Source: Winogradskyella costae (GTDB lineage: Bacteria > Bacteroidota > Bacteroidia > Flavobacteriales > Flavobacteriaceae). Taken from it: a stretch of 64,000 nucleotides of DNA. The notes below the pieces were generated by a model. That model had not been told where the DNA came from. It saw nothing but the letters and a program-made list of their open reading frames with translations, and made no database searches. The DNA is taken from the NCBI RefSeq assembly GCF_013403865.1, contig NZ_JABFDK010000003.1:1-64000 (forward strand), written 5' to 3'. This document shows positions 16,243 through 23,475 of the stretch, in pieces; positions within the stretch are counted from its first letter, which is position 1, and each line of letters begins with the position of its first letter. The translations under genes were made by a program, and so were the position numbers.

Positions 16243-16962
16243 TTACTTCAATTCTTTTAATTTCTTAATTAAAATGCCTATATGATTACTGTCCATTCTT
16301 TTCAACATTCTAGAAGCAATGTTTTCTATTCGATTTTCGTCAAATTCATAAAGGTGTGAAAATATTTTTTCTTTTAGGTCCGAAATAAAACCATATCGCA
16401 AGTCTTTAACTCTTTTGTGAAATTGCATAAGTTCAAGATAACTCAACTTTTCCTCATTTTTAAATTCTAATATTTGCTTTAAGTCGTTTGGAATTTGTAC
16501 AATTTTACTGTGTTTAATATGATTATTAACTTTTCTTAAATCGTTGATATCATTATAACTTTTTACTTCAGAAAATTTAATTCCTTTATCCTTTAAGATA
16601 GGCTTTAAGTTATTAAATGAGCGAAAATCTTTTTCTTCAAAGTCTAATGAAGCCTTCAATAATCTTTTTAAAATTAGTTCAAATTCTTTGTAGTCATTTA
16701 CAATAATCATCTCATAAATTGACAACAATCTATCTTGAATAGAAAAAATTTCATCTTCAATGTAGGGGACATTTGAAAATTCACCTTTGTCTTCTTTCTC
16801 AATTTCTTCAGTATATTCTTTTGTAACTGTTTTGAATTCAGCATGAAGTTTTTCTATAGCACTTTCAAGTAAATTTTCAAGGTTTGGGTACTCATACTCT
16901 TCTAAATATGAATACAACCCTATTTTATTCAATTCTCTTGTGTCATGAATGTTTTCTTCCAT
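16243..16962 (-). CDS. HEPN-motif protein, possible RNase or effector
   Basis: 239 residues, almost all helical and highly charged; no signal or membrane segment. The stretch DLRKVNNHIKHSK contains Arg143-x4-His148, the RxxxxH signature of HEPN nucleases, in the right helical context (preceded by NDIN and followed by a polar helix). HEPN proteins often cut RNA in toxin-antitoxin and phage defence systems. The assignment rests on this short motif and could be chance. It is a single-gene cassette with matched cores GTT-GAATACA and GTT-GTATACA, and a neighbour of the Argonaute cassette. Confidence 0.45.
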   Translation of the reverse strand: MEENIHDTRELNKIGLYSYLEEYEYPNLENLLESAIEKLHAEFKTVTKEYTEEIEKEDKGEFSNVPYIEDEIFSIQDRLLSIYEMIIVNDYKEFELILKRLLKASLDFEEKDFRSFNNLKPILKDKGIKFSEVKSYNDINDLRKVNNHIKHSKIVQIPNDLKQILEFKNEEKLSYLELMQFHKRVKDLRYGFISDLKEKIFSHLYEFDENRIENIASRMLKRMDSNHIGILIKKLKELK

Positions 16963-16971
16963 ATTGTATAC

Positions 16972-17159
16972 AACGTCTCCGTATATGAAAAGTAGCGTAT
17001 AAATAAACTCTAACTTTTCGGATTATACACGAGCCTAATTTTTAGATTTTTCTTTTTCTCTTTATTTTACTAAAAGCCAAATTTAAAGTTTGGCGGTCTT
17101 CGAAAATACACTATAACCTTTCGAAAATCCTATATTAGCTATGTTTTATATACATTGTT
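16972..17159 (-). repeat. attC-like cassette spacer S17 (family B, long)
   Basis: 188 bp from AAC (16972-16974), with GTCTCCGTATATG, to TTATATACATTGTT. It contains AGCCAAATTTAAAGTTTGGC, an imperfect palindrome shared with S9, and two copies of TTTCGAAAAT-like sequence. It is the longest spacer seen. The GTT at 17157-17159 leads to core GGTGCCA of the gene pair at 17175-18889. Confidence 0.65.
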
Positions 17160-17174
17160 GGTGCCAGTTTTTTA

Positions 17175-18467
17175 TCAGAATGGCAAGTCTAAATCATCAA
17201 ATAGAGTTTCATTTGTATCGTCAAAATAACTACCTCTAGGTGTTCTTTTCGATTTTTCATTTTTAAATTGAATTCCTATCGTTTTTTCCTCTTGTGATAA
17301 AAAATAATCTTGATTAAATGAATAAATTTGAATACAGTCATCAAGAATTACGTGCAAATGATTCTCGTAATTCATAGACCTTGGATAAACTCTCCAACGT
17401 GTAATTGGTCCTGGAATGGTGATAATTTGGTTATCGCTTAATATTACGATTAGTGCATTTTCACATTCCACAATATTCCCAAAATAAGCACTTCCTCCAT
17501 TTGTAACTTTTCCTTTCCAAGCGTGTAAATTGAATGAAGTTAGTTTTTCAAATTTTTGCTCTCCTTTTTCTTCATTTGCGTAATTATTATACTTGATTAT
17601 TTCAAATCCACCATTTTTAGCTTTATATAATTTATCGGCTATTCCCCAACTCACAAAGTGTTGTTTGGATTTGGTTTTAAACAGATTTCGGTCAGTAAGT
17701 TTAGTTTCAAAATTTCTGGTAACATCCATTTGACCAGTAATTTGAAGCTTTGCATCCCATTTAAAGGTTGCTAAAAAAGAATCTTTTACAAGTGATGAAT
17801 TATAAATGTTCATATACGAATAATTCGAAAATGAAGAATGTTCATTACTTACTTGATATATAGGTTTTTTGCTCTCTACTTTTTTTAAGTTCTCTGGTTG
17901 AGCTCTCGAAGTGTTAAGTTCAAATAAACCTTCGTCTCCACCTGATAAAGCTATTTGAGGATATTTGTTGGCTTTTATTGACAGTAAATTACAATCCCAA
18001 AGCTTTGCTGGTCTTGAACTTACTAAATACTTTTCAGATTTCCCTCTATGGGCAGAACTTGAAAACAAACCTTTTTCGTGAATAAAGTATAACTTGTTAC
18101 TGTAAATTTCTGTGTCTGTCGGTAAAATACCTGTTGGTGTGTCTTGTTCTCCAATTAAAAATTTAGTTAACTTTTTCTGACTGATTTCATAGGTCTTATC
18201 TTCAACTCGTTTAAATTTCTTTAATAACAGTTTTTTGAAATCCTTGTCTTTGAATAATTCTATTAATGATGATTTATATAAATAATTACCATCTAAAAAA
18301 CTAAAAGTTAATGCAATTTTATCCGTCTCTTTCTTGATTAGACTTTGAATAATAGATGTCCAATCGTAGACTTTGAGACTTCCGTCAAAGCCCCATAGAT
18401 ATAACCTGCCACGATAAATTTGGCAGTCATAATAATCTCCTTTTATGCTTATCTTTAAAGGTTGCAC
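17175..18467 (-). CDS. Beta-propeller-like protein, second gene of a cassette pair
   Basis: 430 residues, no signal or membrane segment. The sequence has repeated short beta-strand motifs with aromatic and Gly residues (YRGRLYLWGFDGSLKVYDW, NKLYFIHEKGLFSSS, QIALSGGDEGLFELN, NALIVILSDNQIITI), suggesting a cytoplasmic beta-propeller. The C-terminal tail is basic, then acidic (ETLFDDLDLPF). No named family is recognised. Its start overlaps the end of the upstream gene by 13 bp, which indicates translational coupling. The pair shares one set of cassette cores (GTT-GGTGCCA and GTT-AGCACCA), so the two genes move and probably work together. In a defence-like cassette the propeller could be a sensor. 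Confidence 0.6.
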   Translation of the reverse strand: MQPLKISIKGDYYDCQIYRGRLYLWGFDGSLKVYDWTSIIQSLIKKETDKIALTFSFLDGNYLYKSSLIELFKDKDFKKLLLKKFKRVEDKTYEISQKKLTKFLIGEQDTPTGILPTDTEIYSNKLYFIHEKGLFSSSAHRGKSEKYLVSSRPAKLWDCNLLSIKANKYPQIALSGGDEGLFELNTSRAQPENLKKVESKKPIYQVSNEHSSFSNYSYMNIYNSSLVKDSFLATFKWDAKLQITGQMDVTRNFETKLTDRNLFKTKSKQHFVSWGIADKLYKAKNGGFEIIKYNNYANEEKGEQKFEKLTSFNLHAWKGKVTNGGSAYFGNIVECENALIVILSDNQIITIPGPITRWRVYPRSMNYENHLHVILDDCIQIYSFNQDYFLSQEEKTIGIQFKNEKSKRTPRGSYFDDTNETLFDDLDLPF

Positions 18468-18889
18468 GATTGTCCTCTTCTTATTTTATTCATTTTTGCT
18501 TTTGTCATATATCCTTGGTCAACCCAGCTTTTTAGTACGAATGTTGGCGGTCTATCTTGTGACCTTCTTAAATAATCCGCTGGATATCCGTGCCAAATGT
18601 CATTTGTACTTCCGTCAACAAATTTGGCGATTTTTAAAAGTTCATTCTCATAGTTATGACCAATATACTGTAAAACTGAATCAATCACTTTTAAACCCCA
18701 GCCATAATTACTTTCAATCCATTCGGAAGTTTTGGTTTGAGTAAAACATTCAACTTCATCCTCAAAATCTATTGTCCAAACAGTTTTGTTCGGATTTCCA
18801 GTTGCTCTATGTTGTGAAGAAATTATATAAGTTGTAGTCAACTCCTCTTTAAGCTCGATTTCTATTTCAGTATCTGTTATATATGGCAT
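18455..18889 (-). CDS. Unknown small protein, first gene of a cassette pair
   Basis: 144 residues. An N-terminal beta-rich part (EIEIELKEELTTTYIISSQ and VWTIDFEDEVECF) is followed by a helical part with a distinctive block WHGYPADYLRRSQDRPPTFV and a basic ending KAKMNKIRRGQSCNL. The block looks strongly conserved in character (Trp, His, paired Arg and Pro) but I cannot name the family. It is the promoter-proximal partner of the beta-propeller gene, whose start lies within its last codons. A role as effector or nucleic-acid binding partner is possible but unproven. Confidence 0.55.
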   Translation of the reverse strand: MPYITDTEIEIELKEELTTTYIISSQHRATGNPNKTVWTIDFEDEVECFTQTKTSEWIESNYGWGLKVIDSVLQYIGHNYENELLKIAKFVDGSTNDIWHGYPADYLRRSQDRPPTFVLKSWVDQGYMTKAKMNKIRRGQSCNL

Positions 18890-18915
18890 TCTTTATGTTT
18901 CTTCAAATTGGTGCT

Positions 18916-19040
18916 AACGTTTATGTATAAGAATAGTTGCGGGTTTGTATGCGAGGATTTTCCGAAGGAAAATCAGACGTTACAAACACGCAACTACCCT
19001 TTGATTAAGCACTAAACCGCAATTATTTTTATACGGTGTT
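18916..19040 (-). repeat. attC-like cassette spacer S19 (family B, long hairpin)
   Basis: 125 bp from AAC (18916-18918) to GTT (19038-19040). This copy shows the fold best: AGTTGCG and GTTTGTA on the left pair with TACAAAC and CGCAACT on the right, around a central perfect hairpin GATTTTCC-GAA-GGAAAATC; outside these, GTATAA pairs with TTATAC, and GCTAAC with GTTAGC. Nearly the whole spacer is therefore one imperfect palindrome, as in attC sites. Confidence 0.8.
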
Positions 19041-19057
19041 AGCAAACGTTTTTTATT

Positions 19058-20044
19058 TCAGTTTAAGAATTTAAAATTCAGATTATTTCCGTCAATTAAT
19101 AAAATTCCATCCTTTTCGGTTTCTACAACCTTAAAAGTAAGTAGTTTTCCGTCTTCTAGTTGTTGATTGAATTGAGGATAAAATTTAAAATCAAAAGTAT
19201 AGATTGGTTTCATTTTACCATTTTCAATTTCAGCGATATAAGTTCCGTTATCATCATTGTAAAGATGAACTAAATTGCTATTAGAAACAAATGAAGTAGG
19301 AATGTAAAAACCCATTGTATCGAGAACTTTTTCTACTCCTTTTTGATTTTCACTTCCAAAACGACTTTTAAAATCCCATTTTGATTTTTCGAGATTTCTT
19401 GGGTCAGAAATTTTATTGACACTTGCGAACCCTATCATATGGCCCATGTAATTTGTAACAAAGTATTCAGTTCCTATTTTATTTACAACGATTGGACAAG
19501 TTGATGAACCTTCAAATAGTTCATTTGTTTTTTTGTCTTGAAAGAATACTGTTCCTCCCCATTCTCCACGACAAGTTGAATAAACATTAAATAGTTCGTC
19601 TTCGTACGTTTTAAAGGCTCTTGTTTCGGTTGATTGAAAATCCGTAACATCTTTCCCTAAAACAAAATTTTCCTCATCAAATTGTGCTCTTTGTAGAAAT
19701 AGACTATCATTTTCTATTCTTATATTATAGTAAATCATATCCTGTATTCCTTCAGGAATGAAGACGTCCTCAACAAAAGCTCCCTTTTTGTCAAGTACAA
19801 TCATTTTCTTTGAGTCGTTTGATGTGTTTTCTTGATTTGTTTCAAACATACAATAATACTTGCCATTAAAGTATGTTACTTTTCTTAAGTCTCCATTTAT
19901 TGTAAAATCAAAAGTGTCTTTTTTAATTGCAAATTCTGAATTTGAGTTTTTTATGTCGTTAGCTTCTGATATTTTCTTACTTCGGTTTTTTCCACAAGAT
20001 GAAATTAGGAAAGTAATTAATAATGTCAGAAGTAAGTTTTTCAT
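19058..20044 (-). CDS. Lipoprotein of unknown function, propeller-like
   Basis: 328 residues. The lipoprotein signal is clear: LLLTLLITFLISSCGKNRSK, with Cys17. The mature part has alternating strands (KVTYFNGKYYCMFETNQ, MIVLDKKGAFVEDVFI, HLYNDDNGTYIAEIENGKM), similar to six-bladed propeller lipoproteins common in Bacteroidota, but no family name can be given. It probably sits on the outer membrane facing the periplasm. It is a single-gene cassette with the exact matched core GTT-AGCAAAC at both ends. Confidence 0.65.
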   Translation of the reverse strand: MKNLLLTLLITFLISSCGKNRSKKISEANDIKNSNSEFAIKKDTFDFTINGDLRKVTYFNGKYYCMFETNQENTSNDSKKMIVLDKKGAFVEDVFIPEGIQDMIYYNIRIENDSLFLQRAQFDEENFVLGKDVTDFQSTETRAFKTYEDELFNVYSTCRGEWGGTVFFQDKKTNELFEGSSTCPIVVNKIGTEYFVTNYMGHMIGFASVNKISDPRNLEKSKWDFKSRFGSENQKGVEKVLDTMGFYIPTSFVSNSNLVHLYNDDNGTYIAEIENGKMKPIYTFDFKFYPQFNQQLEDGKLLTFKVVETEKDGILLIDGNNLNFKFLN

Positions 20045-20074
20045 TTAGTTACAATGTTTTTTCAAATGTTTGCT

Positions 20075-20197
20075 AACGTGTTTGTATATGGTTTGTTGCG
20101 TGTTTAAGTACCTAATTTAGCAAATAAAAACCGAATAGAAAATCCGCGAGGATTTTCGTAAGTAGGCTAGAACTAGCAATAAATTATATACGGTGTT
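20075..20197 (-). repeat. attC-like cassette spacer S20 (family A reference copy)
   Basis: 123 bp from AAC (20075-20077) to GTT (20195-20197). It reads GTGTTTGTATATGGTTTG, TTGCGTGTTTAAG, CTAATTTAGCAAATAAAAAC, the hairpin GAAAATCC-GCGA-GGATTTTC, GTAAGTAGGCTAGAACTAGC and TTATATACGGTGTT. This is the cleanest family A copy and the best query for finding others. Confidence 0.8.
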
Positions 20198-20210
20198 AGC
20201 CATTGTTATT

Positions 20211-21017
20211 TTATTCAAATTCAATGTTCCAATTATTTCTCAATGATTGTAATTTAGGAACAACACAAGATTTTTCCTCATTTTCAATCGAAACGAAAAT
20301 TGGAACAAAATCACCTTTCTTTTTATCGCTCATAATCGAAAAATCAGTTGTAAATGATTCTCCAATAATCTTTTTTCCGCTCAATGTTTGATATTCATAG
20401 TGCACAATAATTCCTTGTCCAGCGTTAGATACAGGAAGTCCAGATTTAGGCATCATAGAAACGATTTTTCCTTTAAGCACTTTTCCAAATTTGTAGAGTT
20501 TTACTTCTTTTTTCAATTTTCGAATTGAATAAATTAGAAAAGGTAATCCAATAATCAGAAATGGAATAGGAAATAGTAATAAGAAACCTGATTCAAAATC
20601 ATATGGTTTTAAGTCTTTCAATATCGAATTTCCATTAAGTTCTTTAATTTGTATACTGTTTCCAATTTCTAATTTTTCTATTTTTCTTTCTTCAAGAACT
20701 TTATATTTTGATTCAGTTTCTTTTCCATTTTCTGAATATTTGTATGATATAATTGTTGGATGAACGCTATTAATAGTAACATTATACTGTGTTTCAATAT
20801 CTGTTATTTCGGCTGTAATTTGTTTTCCTTTAGAATTTATTAATTCATAATCAACTTTTGGTGTTTCATTTCCAAGTGATGAAAATATTATTAATAAAAT
20901 TGTAGCAATAAATAATGGAAAAACAGTGAAACCAAATCCAAAAATTATTGAAATTGGTTTCTTTTTCAAGATATTAATTATAGTAGAAAATTTTACCTTT
21001 CTTGGTGTATTATTCAT
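20211..21017 (-). CDS. Membrane protein with two helices, DUF3592-like
   Basis: 268 residues. Membrane helices lie at about 22-48 (ISIIFGFGFTVFPLFIATIL) and 143-165 (FLLLFPIPFLIIGLPFLIYS). Between them is an extracytoplasmic beta-rich domain (QITAEITDIETQYNVTI and IISYKYSENGKETESKYKVL), a pattern like DUF3592 proteins, where a short domain tests or binds something outside the membrane. The C-terminal part repeats a similar strand pattern (LKGKIVSMMPKS and IIVHYEYQTLSGKKIIGESF). It is the first gene of the third array, with matched cores GTT-AGCCATT and head element H3 immediately upstream. Confidence 0.6.
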   Translation of the reverse strand: MNNTPRKVKFSTIINILKKKPISIIFGFGFTVFPLFIATILLIIFSSLGNETPKVDYELINSKGKQITAEITDIETQYNVTINSVHPTIISYKYSENGKETESKYKVLEERKIEKLEIGNSIQIKELNGNSILKDLKPYDFESGFLLLFPIPFLIIGLPFLIYSIRKLKKEVKLYKFGKVLKGKIVSMMPKSGLPVSNAGQGIIVHYEYQTLSGKKIIGESFTTDFSIMSDKKKGDFVPIFVSIENEEKSCVVPKLQSLRNNWNIEFE

Positions 21018-21041
21018 TCGTGAGTTTCGTTTTTCTAATAA

Positions 21042-21110
21042 TGGCTAACTCGTTATATAATAACTTTTATCACTCATATCCCACAAATTAGTCAGGTAAT
21101 AAGAAGTGTT
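21042..21110 (-). repeat. Array head element H3 (diverged)
   Basis: Reads CTCGTTATATAATAAC, TTTTATCAC, CATATCCCACAAATTAG and TCAGGTAATAAG, which aligns with H1 and H2 with about one change in four. The first inverted repeat is weakened. It lies at the right-hand limit of the cassette region; beyond it begins ordinary flavobacterial sequence. Confidence 0.55.
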
Positions 21111-21270
21111 TTAAATATTTAAAGTCATGAGTCCCAAAGTTAATTCTATTTCTTATAAAACCTATACGTAAAGTTACGTATAGATCCTCTTTATCAAAAG
21201 CCAAGTTAAAACCTTCTATTCTAAATCACTTACGGTAAACCGTAATCGCAAAAACTAAAGTGAAAAATGC

Positions 21271-21302
21271 AAAAACCACCAAGCTTTTGCCAAGTGGTTT
21301 TA
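21271..21302 (-). terminator. Terminator-like hairpin
   Basis: Stem AAAACCAC/GTGGTTTT with a 13-base interior, followed on the minus strand by a T-rich run. It lies 32 bp beyond the stop of the SDR gene at 21334. Confidence 0.5.
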
Positions 21303-21333
21303 TATTCCTATATATTATAACTATGTATTACAT

Positions 21334-22341
21334 CTACTGCACTTTCCAGTCCATTTTTAAGTAGGTCAGTGCCTCTTCTAAAGCTTGTTTTGATGGTTTA
21401 GGATTAAAGTTGAGTTCTTTTTTAGATTTACTAATGTCGTAATCTTGTTTTAGTCCATAAAACATATCTAAATAATGCCGTTGTAATAAGGGTTCTTTTC
21501 CTGTGAGTTTACTGCTGCACTCCATGAGACCTGCAACGGTGTACAGTAGGCATTTGGGTACTTTTTTAGGGGTTTTTAATTGTAATCCTGGGTACAGCTT
21601 TGCGGCTATGTTTACACTGTCTTGTAAGGTGGTGTGTGTTGGGTTAGAGAGGATATAGCGTTCTTGGTCTTTGCCTTTTAGCATGGCTTGGTAAGCGCCA
21701 AACGCCACATCTTTTACATCTACCCAGTTTAAGGTGACGTTGGTATCTACTGGGATTTCACCTTTTAAAATTTGATAGACTAAGTTGTTAGAATAACTGA
21801 GTTTGTGGGCGTGGCTGCCAATCATTGCCGATGGTAAAATGAGAACGGTTCTGATGTTGTATGTTTTACCTAAGGCTAAAGCCAGTTTATCAGAATCGTT
21901 CTTAGAATTGTAATACCAGTTTCTTCGGTCTGTATTATAGCCATTATCTACGTTGGCTGGTAAGGTGTTAAAGTCTAAAGCTGCCACAGAACTTACATAG
22001 ACGATGTTTTTAATGCCACATGCTTTGGCGCTATCGAATAGGTTTTGGGTGCCTTTTAGGTTGTTGTCGTAAATCTCTGTTTTTGGATCTTTGGCCCACA
22101 TGCTAAAGTTGGCGGCCACGGCATAGATGTGCGTGACGTCTATACATGCTTTTCTTAGGGCTGCTTTGTCTAGAAGATCTGCTTGTACCACCTCGACATC
22201 TAAACCTTTAAAAGGTGCGGTGTTATTTAAATCTCTAACGGTTGTTCTTACGTTTTGGTTTTTGGATAGCAACAAACGGATTAGATTGTTTGCTAAATGG
22301 CCATTGCCACCGGTTACTAAGGCTAAGTCTTTACTCATCAC
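21334..22341 (-). CDS. Extended SDR-family NAD(P)-dependent reductase/epimerase
   Basis: 335 residues. The N-terminus has the nucleotide-binding motif LVTGGNGHLANNL (about 8-20), followed by VVQADLLD and the SSVAALD strand; the catalytic Tyr-x3-Lys is in WYYNSKND. The order fits dihydroflavonol-4-reductase-like extended SDRs, which reduce a keto group or dehydrogenate a sterol or sugar; the substrate is unknown. The 3' end is well set off by a terminator. The neighbouring Crp/Fnr-like gene is 60 bp upstream on the same strand, so the two may be co-transcribed. Confidence 0.8.
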   Translation of the reverse strand: MMSKDLALVTGGNGHLANNLIRLLLSKNQNVRTTVRDLNNTAPFKGLDVEVVQADLLDKAALRKACIDVTHIYAVAANFSMWAKDPKTEIYDNNLKGTQNLFDSAKACGIKNIVYVSSVAALDFNTLPANVDNGYNTDRRNWYYNSKNDSDKLALALGKTYNIRTVLILPSAMIGSHAHKLSYSNNLVYQILKGEIPVDTNVTLNWVDVKDVAFGAYQAMLKGKDQERYILSNPTHTTLQDSVNIAAKLYPGLQLKTPKKVPKCLLYTVAGLMECSSKLTGKEPLLQRHYLDMFYGLKQDYDISKSKKELNFNPKPSKQALEEALTYLKMDWKVQ

Positions 22342-22400
22342 TATTGTTTTTTTGTTTTCGTAAAGGTCTGCCGTAATGCCGCGTTGAAAAATAACAAATG

Positions 22401-22970
22401 TTAGATAGTGATCTGTTTTCTAATCCGGCTTAAGGATTGCGGTTCCATCCCTAAGAAGGAGGCGATATTGTCTACAGAGACGTTTAGGGCTAGGTTAGGC
22501 TGTTGTGTTATAAACTTTAGATAGCGTTCTTTTGCTGATAATACCTGGAAATCTTTGACCCGTTCTATTTTACAATTAAGGTGCGCGTTGGTGACTGTTT
22601 TTATAAAGTTGCTCCAAAAGGTGGATTGCACTTGGATCAGCTCGAAATCTGGTTTAGAGATTTTAAGCAATTTACAGTCGGTAATGGTTTCGTAATAGTC
22701 AGGTGCTGGAGTTTCACTCATAAAACTCTCTAGGGAGGTGAAGAAATCGTGCTCGGCGACTAAATGTTGTACTACAATTTTACCATCTACATTTTGATAG
22801 CCCTTTACAATGCCTTCACTTAGAAAATACACATAGCGTTCTGTTTTTCCGGCTTCTAAGAGTAGGGTGTTGGCTGGTACATTTTGGGAGGTAAAATAGG
22901 TTTCCACTAGACGGCTATCGGTTTGGGATATGTTACATCGTGATTGGATATAGTGGTGTAAGTTTTTCAT
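22401..22970 (-). CDS. Crp/Fnr-family transcription regulator
   Basis: About 189 residues from the internal ATG of MKNLHHYIQS; a start six codons upstream also exists. Residues about 20-120 form a cyclic-nucleotide-binding-type beta roll (LLEAGKTERYVYFLSEGIVK, DFFTSLESFMSE). The C-terminal part has a winged-helix HTH with recognition helix SVDNIASFLGMEPQSLSRIR. No Cys cluster for an iron-sulfur centre is visible, so it is not a classical Fnr. The effector is unknown. It probably controls itself and the adjacent reductase. Confidence 0.8.
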   Translation of the reverse strand: MKNLHHYIQSRCNISQTDSRLVETYFTSQNVPANTLLLEAGKTERYVYFLSEGIVKGYQNVDGKIVVQHLVAEHDFFTSLESFMSETPAPDYYETITDCKLLKISKPDFELIQVQSTFWSNFIKTVTNAHLNCKIERVKDFQVLSAKERYLKFITQQPNLALNVSVDNIASFLGMEPQSLSRIRKQITI

Positions 22971-23160
22971 GGGTGTGTTTTTAATCAACGTAGCTGTTTT
23001 ACGAAGATAGCTGAAAATTTTAGCCTATGAAACTGTAAGAATCGCAACAACTATTTTGTTTATGCAGCGTGGTTTGAATAGGTTTATTGTTATAGTCTTT
23101 GTCTTCTGTGAATTGCTTTAGGTGTTTGATTGCAGGTCGTTTCTTTGTTGATGGTGTTTT

Positions 23161-23391
23161 GTGTTATTAAGAGGTTTCGACTTACGTTGTAAGCTATCTT
23201 CGCACTAAATATATTTTGATCTCGTTAATGCTCAACCGGACAAATAGGTTTCGACTGCGCTCAACCAGACAGCTGTGTGTTATTAAGAGATTTCGACTTA
23301 TGTTGTAAGCTATCTTCGCACAACATATATTTTGATCTTGCTAATGCTCAACCGGACAAATAGGTTTAGACTGTGTTCAACCTGACATTTT
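23161..23391. repeat. Two tandem copies of a 116-bp repeat
   Basis: Copy 1 starts at 23161 and copy 2 at 23277. Both begin GTGTTATTAAGAG, continue TTGTAAGCTATCTTCGCAC and end with CTCAACCGGACAAATAGGTT and a CAACC-GACA tail. They differ at about one base in ten. Each unit contains the interspersed motif GGTTTCGACTGCGCTCAACC or its variant. A duplication of intergenic DNA, not coding. Confidence 0.8.
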
Positions 23392-23467
23392 TAAAATATA
23401 AGGTTTAGGTTGCTTATCACTAGACGTTCATTCAGAAAAATTATTGGCGGTTTGCCGTTAACTTATC

Positions 23468-23475
23468 TATCTTTG
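23468..23475 (+). promoter_or_regulatory. Flavobacterial -7 box for the amine oxidase gene
   Basis: TATCTTTG fits the TAnnTTTG consensus, with a TTG at 23444-23446 about 21 bases upstream. The ATG follows only five bases after the box, so the transcript would be leaderless or nearly so. Confidence 0.5.

Noticed and set aside
18445..18744. 99-codon plus-strand frame
   Set aside because: It is the reverse shadow of the 144-residue cassette protein, which has a better context (overlap with its partner gene and cassette ends).
191..20197. Spacers as ordinary MITE insertions
   Set aside because: The bases flanking a spacer are not direct repeats, as target-site duplications would be. Instead, matching sequences occur inverted at the two ends of each gene, which fits cassette boundaries.
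1..21110. Spacers as classical integron attC sites
   Set aside because: The cores read GTTGTGT, GTTAGCA, GTTGGTG and similar, which break GTTRRRY at one or more positions, and no integrase gene is in the window. Called attC-like only.
23161..23391. CRISPR-like array
   Set aside because: Only two copies of a 116-bp unit in direct tandem, without spacers of different sequence, and no cas genes in the window.
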